A stretch of DNA of 64,000 bases from the NCBI GenBank assembly GCA_945952225.1, contig CAMFHP010000025.1:19761-83760 (forward strand), in the 5' to 3' direction. A program made the translations under genes and the position numbers. The DNA is from an uncultured Myxococcaceae bacterium. Lineage in GTDB: Bacteria; Myxococcota_A; Polyangia; Polyangiales; Ga0077539. The notes beneath the pieces were generated by a model that worked only from the letters and a program-made list of their open reading frames with translations, had not been told where the DNA came from and did no database searches. Each line of letters starts with the position of its first letter. Position 1 is the stretch's first letter. Positions 15,087 through 25,161 of the stretch are shown piece by piece.

Positions 15087-16670
15087 CTACTTGACGCTGA
15101 CGTCCGCCATGACGATCGGCGGAAGGTGCAGACAGGTGATCTCGGGGGAGGGAGGCGCGGTGTCCTTCGCCATCTCGAGCGCCTCGTGCATGTTCGGCGC
15201 GGTCTCGTAGCCGAGGATGCGCGGCATGTACTCGTTGTCGGCGCCCACGACGATGACGCGGCCGATGTGCTGACGTCCGGCCTCGCCCCAGTACCACATG
15301 AAGAACGGGTGCACCGGGTGGTACGCGCGGCCCTTGCGGTACATCGCGAGGTACGCGGGGTTCTCCGCAAACTTCGCCTCGTAGCGCTTGTGAAGCTGGA
15401 GCGCGTCGCGCGTCTCGGGCAGCAGGCGGTGCACGAACTCGACGTACGGCGCGTGCTGGTCGTGGTCGAAGCGGTCGGAGACCGGGTGCGTGATGATCAG
15501 CGTGCCGCCCTTCTTCAGAATCGGCGCGCCCCGGTACATGTTGAACATGTAGCCCTGCGCCATCACCTGAACGAGCAGCGGGTTGAGGAACGCGTTGACG
15601 TTGTACGGCGAGATGTACGGCACGCCCGTCACGAGGATGTCGGCCTGACCCTTCACGGGCACGGCGTACTGCTCGAAGCAGCGCTTGAGCGTCTCCTTGT
15701 GAACGGCCTCGGTCTCGCCCGCGAACACGCCGGTGATCTCGAAGGGCGAGGGCACCTTGCGGAAGATCTGCTCGCGAAGCTCCTGCGGCGTGCGATCGAG
15801 CGTCGCGATGAGCGCCTTCATCGCGGTCTTGTCCCACGGCGACAGGTCGTCCTCGTTCTTCGCGAGGAACTCCAACGGACGATCAAACATCCGGTTGTTG
15901 ATCGTCGTCTCGATGGTGAAGACGTTGAGGTTCTTGTTCGTGACCCGGCCCTGCCGCTCGACGATGGTGTTGAGCATCGAGCTCTTCGGGTCCATGTACG
16001 AATGGCACTGACGCATCACCTTGGGGTTGTGGTGCGCCTTGAGCATCTCGTAGCCGCAGAGGCCGACGGAGACGCTCTTGTGTCCGCCGTCCATGGGCAC
16101 GAGGTTGAGGTTCACGTAGATGAGCAGGTCTGACTCGACGGCCTTCTTGTTGAGAATGACCTTCTCGCCGAGCTCGGTCTCGCCCACGAGCTTCATCCCG
16201 TTCGGGTCTTCGGCGTCGTGGTTGTAGAGGCGCTTGGGCCAGTACGCGTTGAAGATCTTGTCGCCGACGATGTGGCGCACTTCGTCGCCCGTCATGCGGC
16301 GGTGCACGCTCGTGGCGATGATGATCTCCACGTCGTCGACGCCGTAGTCGGCGAGCATCCCGAGCACCACGGTGAGCACGCGCTCGCGCACGTCGGGGCG
16401 GCGCATCGGCGGCAGCGGGAGCGAGATGTCATCGAGCGCGATGACCACCTTCATCCCCGGGCGGAGCTTCGCGTACAGCGGCTCGGAGTTGTACGGGTGG
16501 TTCAGCGCGTAACGGATCGCCGCGTCGGGGTCTTTGAGGCCCGCGAGCGGAGGCTTCGGATAGATGACCCGCGTGCCCGCGGGGAGGTCGACTTCGACGA
16601 GGCGGTCGCCGGAGAAGAGCACGCGCGGTGCGCTCCGTCGGTCGAGGGTGACGACGCAGGGATGGCTCAT
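15087..16670 (-). CDS. LarA-like nickel-pincer (lactate racemase family) protein
   Basis: This 527-residue protein belongs to the LarA/DUF2088 family, in which a Ni-pincer nucleotide bound to lysine racemises or epimerises 2-hydroxyacids. Recognisable segments are VVIALDDISLPLPPMRRPDV, the His-containing ATSVHRRMTGDEVRHIVG, and the cofactor-lysine region VPMDGGHKSVSVGLCGYEML with AHHNP. It is longer than LarA of lactobacilli (about 425 residues); the extra sequence is in the C-terminal half. The ATG at 16670 overlaps the stop of the HAD gene (ATGA), so both are co-translated. No larB, larC or larE is in the window. The substrate is unknown; lactate is only one possibility. Confidence 0.75.
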   Translation of the reverse strand: MSHPCVVTLDRRSAPRVLFSGDRLVEVDLPAGTRVIYPKPPLAGLKDPDAAIRYALNHPYNSEPLYAKLRPGMKVVIALDDISLPLPPMRRPDVRERVLTVVLGMLADYGVDDVEIIIATSVHRRMTGDEVRHIVGDKIFNAYWPKRLYNHDAEDPNGMKLVGETELGEKVILNKKAVESDLLIYVNLNLVPMDGGHKSVSVGLCGYEMLKAHHNPKVMRQCHSYMDPKSSMLNTIVERQGRVTNKNLNVFTIETTINNRMFDRPLEFLAKNEDDLSPWDKTAMKALIATLDRTPQELREQIFRKVPSPFEITGVFAGETEAVHKETLKRCFEQYAVPVKGQADILVTGVPYISPYNVNAFLNPLLVQVMAQGYMFNMYRGAPILKKGGTLIITHPVSDRFDHDQHAPYVEFVHRLLPETRDALQLHKRYEAKFAENPAYLAMYRKGRAYHPVHPFFMWYWGEAGRQHIGRVIVVGADNEYMPRILGYETAPNMHEALEMAKDTAPPSPEITCLHLPPIVMADVSVK

Positions 16671-17332
16671 GGGCGGTCCAGATGTACGGTGGGCCACTGG
16701 TAGGCCCGCGCGAGGCGTTCGAGGGCGCGGTCGGGGTTGACCGCAGCGGGATGACCGACGACCGAGAGCATCGGCACGTCGGAGTAGCTGTCGCTGTAGG
16801 CGTAACACTCGTCGAGGTCGTGCCCGTGCTCCTTCGCGTGGTCGCGCACGAGCAGGGCCTTCGTCGGACCCGCGACGACGGGCGGGAGCATGCGGCCCGT
16901 CGCGATGCCGTCGAGAAACTCGAGTCGGTTTGCGATGACGTGCGTGGCGCCGAGCTCCTTGCGAAGTCGCTCCATCAGGAAGTCGAGCGCGCCAGACACG
17001 ATCACCACGTCGTGACCCTTGTCGCGGCACGTCTGCACGAGCTCGCGCGCGCCCTTGATGATCGCAGGTCGGAGCACGGACTCGTACGCGTCGTCGGCGA
17101 GGGTCAGCAGGCGATCCTGCGAGGTGCCCTTGTAGAGCGCGTAGAGCTCTTCGTTGAAGAGGCGCCGATCGCGCACCTCGGCGACCAGAAGGCGCGGAGT
17201 GCGGAACACGGCGTCGGCGATCCGGCGCAGCGTGCGCTGCGGGTTCGCCTGATGGAGCAGATAGTAGAGCGTCGGGTGGACCAGGTTCGTGCGGACGAGG
17301 GTCCCGTCGACGTCGAAGTAGCTCGCGGGCAT
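16667..17332 (-). CDS. HAD-family phosphatase (SerB-like, subfamily IB)
   Basis: This 221-residue protein carries the HAD motifs: nucleophile/acid pair in YFDVDGTLVRTN (Asp7, Asp9), motif II Ser in VIVSGALDFL, Lys in GPTKALLV and the motif IV acidic pair in YAYSDSYSDVPML. The helical cap after motif I and the SDSYSDVPML pattern are typical of HAD-IB hydrolases related to phosphoserine phosphatase and glycerol-3-phosphate phosphatases. It is translationally coupled to the downstream LarA-like gene, suggesting that the phosphatase makes or removes a phosphorylated hydroxyacid used by that protein; this is inference. Confidence 0.85.
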   Translation of the reverse strand: MPASYFDVDGTLVRTNLVHPTLYYLLHQANPQRTLRRIADAVFRTPRLLVAEVRDRRLFNEELYALYKGTSQDRLLTLADDAYESVLRPAIIKGARELVQTCRDKGHDVVIVSGALDFLMERLRKELGATHVIANRLEFLDGIATGRMLPPVVAGPTKALLVRDHAKEHGHDLDECYAYSDSYSDVPMLSVVGHPAAVNPDRALERLARAYQWPTVHLDRP

Positions 17333-17493
17333 CGGGCGCGGGACCCTACAACAGTCGCCCCGCGCGGTGAAAGCCCATCATCGTCGCGAGCGGGCGTTCT
17401 TGAGAGGCGCGCCGCGTTGGGTGCAAAGTCCCCTTCGCACGCGCGCCGCCGAGGTGGCAGCGGTCGCGCGCAACGAGGAGCGGCGAACACCCG

Positions 17494-19575
17494 ATGGCAC
17501 CCGATGGCGACACGATTCCGGTGGGCCTCGTGCGCCACCGCGGCGGGCTGATCTCCTACGCCAACCAGCGCTTCTGCGAGATCGTCGGCAGGCCACGCGA
17601 GGCCGTCGTGGGCCACACCTTCGACGCGATCCTCTCGCCCGACGAGCACCGCCGCATCATGGATCGCTACGCTCAACGGCTCCGCGGCGAGCCCGTCCCC
17701 TCGGAGTACGAGGTCCGGGTGCAGCGCGCGAGCGATGGCGCGTGGCGGGTGGTCGAGGTCGCGGTGCAGATCCTTGGCGATGAAGTGATCGTCGTGGTGC
17801 GCGACGTCACCGAGACCGCGGGACGCAGAGACCGTCGCATGGGCCTCGCACTCCTCGGGGCCGACCTCGCGCAGGCGCGCTCCGAGGCGGCGGTGAAGTC
17901 TGCGTTGCGCGAGCGCGTGGGGCGCCTCGGGTTGTGGGGCGCGTGGCTCGTGCCCGATGGCGACGACCGGATGCGGGTCGAGTTCGCCGACATGCCCGAC
18001 CGCGGAGCGGCCTTCGAATCCACCATCGGGCGCGCCGTCGCGGGGTGGATGGGGCCGTGGCTGCCGTGGTTCCGCCGCGCGTGGATCGAGGGAGCCTCGT
18101 ACCACGACGACGCGATCACCGAGGTCGCGCGCTTCGTGGGCGCACCCTGGGAGGCCGCGGTGCGAGGCATGGCCGAGAAGAGCGAGCTTCGCCGCGGCGT
18201 GGCCCTGCGTGTCGATCAAGAGGGCGAGCCCGTCGCACTGCTCGTGCTGCGCGGCGGCTGGCTGTCGGAGGACGACCTTCCGATGGTGCGCCTCCTCGCC
18301 GCGCAGCTCTCATCGGCGCTCGACAACGCGCGCTTCATCGACGACGCGCGGCGACAGATGCTCGCGCTCGAAGCGCTCCACGGCCTCGCGACCACGGCGC
18401 TTCAGCAGGCCGCACACGCGCCGACGGAGCTGCTCCTGCGCGCGGCCTCGGTGGCGCGCGATGCGCTGCGCGGTGACGACGCACGCGTGTTCATGCTGCG
18501 CGACGCACGATCGCTTCAGGAACTCGTTGCCGAACGTGGCGAGGATCCACCGACCTTCCCCCTCGACGACGCGCCCCTCGTGCAGGATGCGCTCGAGGCC
18601 TCCGGGTGGTCCGTGTGCGACGACCTTCGGGTCGATCTGCGAGGCTTTCATGGCGGGCCGCTCGCCGAGGCCGTGGGCGCCGCACTCGTGATGGCCTTCG
18701 ACAGCGGTCAGGGGGCGCGTGGCGTGCTGTTCGTCCATGCGCCCGCCGGTCGACGCTTCAGCGACGAGGACCTCGCCCTCATGCGCGCGCTGATGGGCGT
18801 GCTCCAGGTGGGCCTCTCGAACGCGGAGCTCTACGCGCAGGCGCAGACCCGCCTCGATGAGCTCCGTGCGGCGCAGACCCGGCTTCTGGAGCGCGAGAGG
18901 CTCGCCGCGTTGGGAGAGGTGGCGGCGGTCATCGCCCACGAGGTGCGCAACCCGCTCGCGGTGGTGTTCAACGCGGTGAGCGCGCTCCGGCGCCTCGTGC
19001 CCCGAGAGGGTACAGCCGCCGAGCTGGTCGAGACCGTGCGAGAGGAGGCTGAGAGGCTCAATCAGATCGTGGGCGACCTGCTCGGGTTCGCGCGTCCCGT
19101 TGCGCCCTCGCCCCGCGCAGAGGTGCTCGCGCCGATCGTCGAAGGAGCGCTCTCGGTCGCTGCTGCGCGCGCAGCGACGAACCACGGAGGAGGGCGCGTG
19201 CGCGTGGCGCTGGATGTGCCCGAGGCGCTTCCCGACGTGCGCGTCGATGCACGACTGCTCCGGCAGGCGATGGTGAACGTGTTGTTGAATGCGTACGAGG
19301 CCATGCCCGGCGGAGGGGAGCTCACCGTGCGTGCATCGCACGACCTCGCGCGAGGCCGTGTGGTCGTCGCCGTGAAAGACACCGGTGTGGGCATGCGCGA
19401 CGACGTGCGCGCGCGGATGTTCGAGCCTTTCTTCACCACGCGCCCAACGGGGACCGGGCTCGGACTCGCGCTCGTGCGTCGCATCGTCGAGGCGCATGGC
19501 GGTGAAGTGAACGTGAGCTCAACGCCTGGCGAGGGCACCGAGCTGCGCTTCGACATCCCCGTCGACGATGCGTAA
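17494..19575 (+). CDS. PAS-GAF sensor histidine kinase
   Basis: This 693-residue soluble kinase has an N-terminal PAS domain (about 8-110, GGLISYANQRFCEIVGRP and VIVVVRDVTETAG). Two GAF-like regions follow (about 120-275 and 290-450), then a coiled linker, the HisKA domain with phospho-acceptor His482 in IAHEVRNPLAV, and a HATPase domain. The latter shows N box NVLLNAYEAMP, G1 DTGVGMRDD, F box FEPFFTT and G2 TGLGLALVRRI, so it is a complete NtrB/AtoS-type kinase. No membrane helix is seen, so it senses a cytoplasmic signal. No response regulator lies beside it; the partner must be elsewhere. It is divergent from the HAD gene by 161 bp. Confidence 0.93.
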   Translation: MAPDGDTIPVGLVRHRGGLISYANQRFCEIVGRPREAVVGHTFDAILSPDEHRRIMDRYAQRLRGEPVPSEYEVRVQRASDGAWRVVEVAVQILGDEVIVVVRDVTETAGRRDRRMGLALLGADLAQARSEAAVKSALRERVGRLGLWGAWLVPDGDDRMRVEFADMPDRGAAFESTIGRAVAGWMGPWLPWFRRAWIEGASYHDDAITEVARFVGAPWEAAVRGMAEKSELRRGVALRVDQEGEPVALLVLRGGWLSEDDLPMVRLLAAQLSSALDNARFIDDARRQMLALEALHGLATTALQQAAHAPTELLLRAASVARDALRGDDARVFMLRDARSLQELVAERGEDPPTFPLDDAPLVQDALEASGWSVCDDLRVDLRGFHGGPLAEAVGAALVMAFDSGQGARGVLFVHAPAGRRFSDEDLALMRALMGVLQVGLSNAELYAQAQTRLDELRAAQTRLLERERLAALGEVAAVIAHEVRNPLAVVFNAVSALRRLVPREGTAAELVETVREEAERLNQIVGDLLGFARPVAPSPRAEVLAPIVEGALSVAAARAATNHGGGRVRVALDVPEALPDVRVDARLLRQAMVNVLLNAYEAMPGGGELTVRASHDLARGRVVVAVKDTGVGMRDDVRARMFEPFFTTRPTGTGLGLALVRRIVEAHGGEVNVSSTPGEGTELRFDIPVDDA

Positions 19576-19699
19576 CGCTCGCCGCAGCATGCATCGGAAT
19601 CGCGCGTGAACGTTGCGCGAGCGTTGGCGTGTCAAGCGCGAGATTTGCCGACACGTTCAGCGTGAGACAGCCGACCGATGTAGAGACATCAGAAGCGCG

Positions 19700-19714
19700 C
19701 GGCAAGTCTTGCCG
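19700..19714. promoter_or_regulatory. Palindrome CGGCAAG-T-CTTGCCG
   Basis: Two exact 7-base arms flank a single T. A one-base centre cannot form an RNA hairpin loop, so an operator for a dimeric regulator is more likely. It lies about 335 bp upstream of actA. Confidence 0.35.
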
Positions 19715-19924
19715 GAACACGGCCCGCGACCCCACGCCTTCGCACGCCTTGCACGGACGAACAGCAGGAAACCGTGTCGTTTCTTGGCTTGTTCCCTGAC
19801 GAGAACTGATAGCGTCCGCCGCCGTCGGAGCCTGACACCACGGCTCGCCCCCGTGGTCACCGCGAAACGCCGCGTTCTACGCGCGGCATGGCGTGGTCTG
19901 GCCCGCCGCCGGACGCGTAGGGAC

Positions 19925-19953
19925 TTGACAGTATCTCCGCGAAATGGTGCTAG
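19925..19953 (+). promoter_or_regulatory. Candidate promoter of the act-cta respiratory operon
   Basis: A perfect -35 TTGACA lies at 19925-19930. The hexamer after 17 bp is TGCTAG (two of six matches), so the -10 is poor and an activator may be needed. It is about 83 bp upstream of the actA ATG, an ordinary distance. Confidence 0.35.
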
Positions 19954-20035
19954 CGGCGCTCGCTCTGCCTACCCCCACCCTCGGGCGGCCGTCGGGCGTC
20001 AACCATCGGCCCGCAGACCGTAGACGAATCACGTC

Positions 20036-20659
20036 ATGCAGATCTTCCCACGCTCACTCAATCGTCTGCCGGCGATCGTCGCGATCGGGGTTGCCCTCGC
20101 CGGGGGCCTCGTGACGTCGCTCATCTGGTACTACTTCACCCCCAAGCACACGCACGTCGGGTACGAGCCCCGTCAGCCGGTGCCCTACAGCCACTGGCTT
20201 CACGCCGGGCAGATGGGCATGGACTGTCGGTACTGCCACTCCAACGTCGAGCGCGCTGCGCACGCGCAGATCCCTCCCACGCAGACGTGCATGAACTGCC
20301 ACTCGCTGGTTCGCACGGACTCTGCTCGCCTCGCGCCTGTGCGTGAGAGTTGGGAGTCGGGACGCGCGATCGAATGGGTGAAGGTGCACCGGCTGCCCGA
20401 CCACGCCTACTTCGACCACAGCGTGCACCTCTCGGCCGGCGTCGGCTGCGTCTCGTGCCACGGCCGCATCGATCAGATGGAGGTCGTTCGCCAGGACCAG
20501 CCGCTCAGCATGTCGTGGTGCCTCGACTGCCACCGCAATCCCGGGCCGAACATTCGCCCGCTCGATCAGATCACCAACATGGATCCCAGTCTCAGCGGCA
20601 CTGCGCAGCCTCCGCGCCAGCTCAACCCGCCGCAGACCTGCTCGGGGTGTCACCGATGA
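20036..20659 (+). CDS. actA: Alternative complex III pentahaem cytochrome c subunit ActA
   Basis: This 207-residue subunit takes electrons from the iron-sulfur subunit ActB and passes them toward the monohaem cytochrome or the oxidase. Five CxxCH haem sites are visible: CRYCH, CMNCH, CVSCH, CLDCH and CSGCH. One N-terminal membrane anchor (IVAIGVALAGGLVTSLIWYY) holds it at the periplasmic side of the inner membrane. Haem count and length fit the family. It is the first gene of the operon, and its stop overlaps the actB start (ATGA). Confidence 0.93.
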   Translation: MQIFPRSLNRLPAIVAIGVALAGGLVTSLIWYYFTPKHTHVGYEPRQPVPYSHWLHAGQMGMDCRYCHSNVERAAHAQIPPTQTCMNCHSLVRTDSARLAPVRESWESGRAIEWVKVHRLPDHAYFDHSVHLSAGVGCVSCHGRIDQMEVVRQDQPLSMSWCLDCHRNPGPNIRPLDQITNMDPSLSGTAQPPRQLNPPQTCSGCHR

Positions 20660-23600
20660 GCCGCCGTTCTCCCTACGAATTCGAGGGCCCCGCTCCCGAC
20701 GCACCGGTGTGGTGGACGAGCCTCGACGACTACGCTTCGCAGACGGACCCTTCGCCCGAGGCCCGCGCCGATCTCTCGGCTGAAATGCCCGAGAACGCGT
20801 GGGACTTCTCCGATCCGGTGAGCCGCCGCGGGTTCATGACCCTCATGGGCGCTGCCGTCTCGCTCGCGACGCTGCAGGGGTGCCGCCGTCCGGTCGATCA
20901 CATCCTCCCGTACTCGCATGCGCCCGAGGACGTGACGGTCAACGTCACGAGCTACTACGCCTCGGTCGTCGACCGTCGCGGTGACGCGGTGGGTCTCCTC
21001 GTCGAGAGCCATGAGGGACGTCCGACGAAGATCGAAGGCAACCCCGATCACTCGGGCTCGCGCGGCAAGACCGACGTGCTCGCGCAGGCGTCGGTGCTTG
21101 ATCTGTACGATCCCGACCGCTCGCGTCGACCCAGCCTTCAGGGCACGGCGAAGACCTTTGGCGACTTCGAGACCGCGCTCCGTGAGGCCCTCCAGGGGCA
21201 CAGCAGCAACGGTGGAACGGGTCTGCACCTCCTCGTGCAGCCGTCGATCTCGCCCACGTTCGTGCGGCTTCGCGATGCGGTAAAGCGCCGCTTCCCGAAC
21301 GCGCGCTTCCACACGTGGGAGGCGGCGTCGGCTGCGAACGTGCGCGCCGGTGCGAAGCTCGCGTTTGGCACTGCGCTCGCGCCGGTTGTCGACTACGCCC
21401 GCGCGCGCCGCATCCTCTCGATCGACTGCGACTTCCTGCAGACCGAGCCCGGCGTCGTGCGCAACACGCGCTCGTGGTCCGAGGGGCGTCGCCTCCGTTC
21501 GCCGCAGGACGAGCCCTCGCGCCTCTACGTCGTCGAAGCCGGGTACAGCACCACGGGCGGCAACGCGGATCACCGTCTCCGCCTCGCGGCGCGCGACATC
21601 GAGGGCTACCTCCGCGCGCTCGCGAAGCACCTCGTGGCCGAGCACCACGTCGACCTCGGCGAAGTCGGTGCGGCGGTGTCGAGTGCGGCGGCGCCTGCGG
21701 GCGTCGATGCGAAGTGGATCTCGGCGGTCGCGACGGACCTCGTGAACCACCGCGGCGCTTCGGTCGTCGTGGTTGGCGCGCGCCAGCCCGCGACGGTGCA
21801 CGCGCTCGCCCACGCGATCAATCAGGGACTCGGAAACGCAGGGCAGACCGTTCGTTACGTTCCCGTCGCCGACGCGAACGAGAGCGATGATCACGGTCGC
21901 GACCTCGCCGCCCTCGCGGAGGCCCTCGGTGGTCGCCAGGTGCAGACGCTGCTGATCCTCGGCGGGAACCCTGTCTTCGACGCGCCCGGCAAGCTTGGAC
22001 TCGGCGAGAAGATCGCTTCCGCGGCGTTCAGCGCGCACCTCTCGATCACGGCGGATGAGACCAGCGAGCGCTGCAAGTGGCATGTGCCGCGCGCGCACTG
22101 GCTCGAAGCCTGGGGCGACGCGCAGGGCCTCGATGGCGCGGTGGCGATCCAGCAGCCGCTGATCCAGCCGCTCTTCTCGGGACGCAGCGACCTCGAACTG
22201 CTCGGCCTCGTCGCCGACGCACCTTCGTACCGCGGGTACGAACTGGTGCGTGAGACCTTCCGCGCTGCGAACGCGGGCAACGGCTTCGAGCGTGCGTGGC
22301 GTCGTGCGCTGAACGTCGGCGTGAGCGCTCAGCCCACGACGCCGGCAGCGTCGTCGCTCCGCGCGGCCGACATCGCGACGGCGATCAGCGCTCGCGCGCT
22401 GCCCACGGGAGCGCTGTCGAAGAGCAGCCTCGAAGTGGTCTTCGCCGTCGACGCGAAGATGTACGACGGTCGTCACGCCAACAACGCGTGGCTTCAGGAA
22501 CTGCCCGACCCCGTCACGAAGATCTGCTGGGACAACGCCGCGCTCCTCTCGCCGAAGACCGCGGAGGAACTCGGCATCCGCGGTGGCGATCTGGTGCGCA
22601 TCGCGAAGGGCGATCGCACGCTCGAGATCGCAGCCTGGGTGCTCCCCGGCCACGCGGACAACTCGGTGACGCTCTCGCTCGGATGGGGACGCACGAAGGC
22701 CGGTCGTGTCGGCAATGGACACGGCTTCTCGGTCTCGGCGCTCCGCGCTGCCGATGCGCTGTGGTTCGAAGACGGCTTCACGGTCACTGCGGTGGGCTCG
22801 CGCTACGCGCTCTCGCAGACGCAGGACCACCACCGCATGGAGGGCCGTCCGATCGCGATCGAGTCGACCCTCGAGCAGTACCGCGCGCAGCCGAATTTCG
22901 CGGCCCGCATGTCGCCGACGCCCCGCACGCTGCCGCTCTGGCGCGCCGGGTACACGTACGAAGGCCACAAGTGGGGCATGTCCATCGACCTGAACGGCTG
23001 CTCGGGCTGCAACGCCTGCGTCGTGGCCTGCCAGTCGGAGAACAACATCCCGGTCGTGGGCAAGGAGCAGGTCGCGCGCGGTCGCGAAATGCACTGGCTC
23101 CGCATCGATCGCTACTTCGTCAGCCCGCGCGGGCAGGGTGATGCCGACGAGCGCGCCACGAGCGAGCCGCTGATGGCCGTGCAGCCCCTCGGATGCGTGC
23201 AGTGCGAGAACGCGCCCTGCGAGAACGTGTGCCCGGTGGCGGCGACGATCCACAGCCCCGAGGGCATCAACGAGATGGCCTACAACCGCTGCATCGGCAC
23301 GCGGTACTGCGCCAACAACTGTCCCTACAAGGTTCGTCGGTTCAACTACCTGAACTGGCACAACGATGGGGTCTGGCAGCCCCTCGACGCCGATGTGCCC
23401 GAGATCGTGCGCATGGCGATGAACCCGAACGTCACGGTCCGCTTCCGCGGCGTGATGGAGAAGTGCACCTACTGTGTGCAGCGCGTCCAGGCTCGCAAGA
23501 TCGAGGCGAAGCGCGAGAACCGTGAGCTGCGCGATGGCGAGGTCACCCCGGCGTGCGCCCAGGCCTGCCCGGCCGACGCGATCGTGTTCGGCGACCTGAA

Positions 23601-23733
23601 CCTCCGCGGGAGCAAGGTGGCCGAGCTCGAACGCTCCGACCGCCGCTACGCGCTCCTCGGTGAGATCGGCACGAAGCCGCGCACGACCTACCTGGCCAGG
23701 ATCCGCAATCCGAATCCGGAGATGCAGGGATGA
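20656..23733 (+). CDS. actB: Alternative complex III iron-sulfur/molybdopterin-like subunit ActB
   Basis: This 1025-residue protein combines a molybdopterin-oxidoreductase-like domain with a C-terminal ferredoxin-like domain. A twin-arginine signal occurs at residues 55-75 ([20 protein letters not shown]). In known ActB the large domain has no molybdenum cofactor. The ferredoxin part starts near Cys782 ([16 protein letters not shown]) and continues with [29 protein letters not shown] and CTYCVQRVQ plus [14 protein letters not shown], enough ligands for four clusters. It overlaps actA and actC by 4 bp each. The start is ATG at 20656; the frame is open upstream inside actA. Confidence 0.94.
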   Translation: MSRRSPYEFEGPAPDAPVWWTSLDDYASQTDPSPEARADLSAEMPENAWDFSDPVSRRGFMTLMGAAVSLATLQGCRRPVDHILPYSHAPEDVTVNVTSYYASVVDRRGDAVGLLVESHEGRPTKIEGNPDHSGSRGKTDVLAQASVLDLYDPDRSRRPSLQGTAKTFGDFETALREALQGHSSNGGTGLHLLVQPSISPTFVRLRDAVKRRFPNARFHTWEAASAANVRAGAKLAFGTALAPVVDYARARRILSIDCDFLQTEPGVVRNTRSWSEGRRLRSPQDEPSRLYVVEAGYSTTGGNADHRLRLAARDIEGYLRALAKHLVAEHHVDLGEVGAAVSSAAAPAGVDAKWISAVATDLVNHRGASVVVVGARQPATVHALAHAINQGLGNAGQTVRYVPVADANESDDHGRDLAALAEALGGRQVQTLLILGGNPVFDAPGKLGLGEKIASAAFSAHLSITADETSERCKWHVPRAHWLEAWGDAQGLDGAVAIQQPLIQPLFSGRSDLELLGLVADAPSYRGYELVRETFRAANAGNGFERAWRRALNVGVSAQPTTPAASSLRAADIATAISARALPTGALSKSSLEVVFAVDAKMYDGRHANNAWLQELPDPVTKICWDNAALLSPKTAEELGIRGGDLVRIAKGDRTLEIAAWVLPGHADNSVTLSLGWGRTKAGRVGNGHGFSVSALRAADALWFEDGFTVTAVGSRYALSQTQDHHRMEGRPIAIESTLEQYRAQPNFAARMSPTPRTLPLWRAGYTYEGHKWGMSIDLNGCSGCNACVVACQSENNIPVVGKEQVARGREMHWLRIDRYFVSPRGQGDADERATSEPLMAVQPLGCVQCENAPCENVCPVAATIHSPEGINEMAYNRCIGTRYCANNCPYKVRRFNYLNWHNDGVWQPLDADVPEIVRMAMNPNVTVRFRGVMEKCTYCVQRVQARKIEAKRENRELRDGEVTPACAQACPADAIVFGDLNLRGSKVAELERSDRRYALLGEIGTKPRTTYLARIRNPNPEMQG

Positions 23734-25154
23734 GCAACGACGGGCCCATTCAGGACATTGGCGAGAAGCATCTCGTCGTCCCGGGGACGACCTTCCGGAA
23801 GATCACCGAGGCCGTCAGCCGTGTTACCGAGACGCCAGCCCCGCGCGGCTGGTGGATCATGTTCCTCACCGCGCTGCTCTTCACGGGCGTGCTCGGGGCG
23901 GCGATCGGTTACCTGTTCTTCCGCGGCGTCGGCGTGTGGGGTAACAACTCCCCGGTCGGCTGGGCCTGGGACATCACCAACTTCGTGTGGTGGGTCGGCA
24001 TCGGCCACGCAGGCACGCTCATCTCCGCGGTGCTCTTCCTCTTCCGACAGAAGTGGCGCACGTCGATCAACCGCTTCGCCGAAGCGATGACGATCTTCGC
24101 GGTCATCTGCGCGCTGATCTTCCCGGGCATCCACGTAGGCCGCGTCTGGCACGCGTACTACATGTTCCCGATCCCCAACTCGATGGCGATCTGGCCGAAC
24201 TTCAAGAGCCCCCTCTTGTGGGACGTCTTCGCAGTCGGCACGTACTTCACCGTCTCGACGCTCTTCTGGTTTACGGGCCTGATTCCCGACTTCGCCACGC
24301 TGCGTGATCGCTCGGCGAACCGCATCCGCCGCGCGGTCTACGGCTTCCTCGCCCTCGGCTGGCGCAGCTCGAACCGTCATTGGCAGAACTACGAGCGCGC
24401 GTACATGATCCTCGCGGCGCTCTCGACGCCGCTCGTGCTCTCCGTGCACTCGGTGGTGTCGTTCGACTTCGCCACCTCGGTGGAGCCCGGCTGGCACGCG
24501 ACGATCTTCCCGCCCTACTTCGTGGCGGGCGCGATCTTCTCGGGCTTCGCGATGGTGCTCACGCTGATGCTCGTCGCGCGCTCGGTCTTCAAGCTGACCG
24601 ACCTCGTCACGATGACCCACATCGAGCTGATGAACAAGATCATCCTCGCGACGGGAACCATCGTTGGCTACGCGTACGCGATGGAGTTCTTCATCGCCTG
24701 GTACTCTGGCAACCAGTACGAGCGCTACGTGTTCTTGAACCGCGCGTTCGGTCCGTATGCCTGGGCCTACTGGACGATGATCTCGTGCAACGTGATCTCG
24801 CCGCAGCTCTTCTGGTTCAAGAAGCTCCGCACGAACATCCCGCTCACCTTTGTGATCTCGATCTTCGTGAACATCGGCATGTGGTTCGAGCGCTTCGTGA
24901 TCATCGTCACGTCGCTGCACCGTGACTTCATCCCGTCTTCGTGGGGCTACTTCCACCCGACGCCCGTCGACATCGCGATCTACATGGGATCGCTCGGGCT
25001 CTTCTTCACCCTGTTCCTGCTGTTCATCCGCTGGGTGCCGATGATCGCGATCGCCGAGCTCAAGTCGGTGCTGCCGGAAGCCTCCGCGCACCACCACGCC
25101 GACGATCACCACGGTCACGACCACGACCACGCGCACGCTGCGAAGGCGGAGTGA
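23730..25154 (+). CDS. actC: Alternative complex III quinol-oxidising membrane subunit ActC
   Basis: This 474-residue NrfD/PsrC-like integral membrane protein has about ten helices, for example [20 protein letters not shown] and [20 protein letters not shown]. Family members bind the menaquinol/quinol headgroup near the periplasmic face; [11 protein letters not shown] and [16 protein letters not shown] are typical ActC segments. The C-terminal 25 residues are strongly His/Asp-rich ([15 protein letters not shown]), a tail not needed for the family fold. Start ATG overlaps the actB stop (ATGA). Confidence 0.94.
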   Translation: MSNDGPIQDIGEKHLVVPGTTFRKITEAVSRVTETPAPRGWWIMFLTALLFTGVLGAAIGYLFFRGVGVWGNNSPVGWAWDITNFVWWVGIGHAGTLISAVLFLFRQKWRTSINRFAEAMTIFAVICALIFPGIHVGRVWHAYYMFPIPNSMAIWPNFKSPLLWDVFAVGTYFTVSTLFWFTGLIPDFATLRDRSANRIRRAVYGFLALGWRSSNRHWQNYERAYMILAALSTPLVLSVHSVVSFDFATSVEPGWHATIFPPYFVAGAIFSGFAMVLTLMLVARSVFKLTDLVTMTHIELMNKIILATGTIVGYAYAMEFFIAWYSGNQYERYVFLNRAFGPYAWAYWTMISCNVISPQLFWFKKLRTNIPLTFVISIFVNIGMWFERFVIIVTSLHRDFIPSSWGYFHPTPVDIAIYMGSLGLFFTLFLLFIRWVPMIAIAELKSVLPEASAHHHADDHHGHDHDHAHAAKAE

Positions 25155-25161
25155 GACTGTC

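Larger units (their letters stand above)
19576..20035. other. 460-bp non-coding region before the respiratory operon
   Basis: No gene is supported here. It separates the sensor kinase from actA and should contain the operon promoter. Two elements stand out: a perfect palindrome at 19700-19714 and a TTGACA at 19925-19930. The base composition is locally less GC-rich (for example around 19770-19815) than the coding DNA, as is common in promoter regions. Confidence 0.6.

Noticed and set aside
20650..23361. A 903-codon open frame antisense to actB
   Set aside because: Mirror of a certain gene; the antisense reading is rich in Arg/His/Val-Asp repeats with no domain. Long antisense frames are expected at this GC content.
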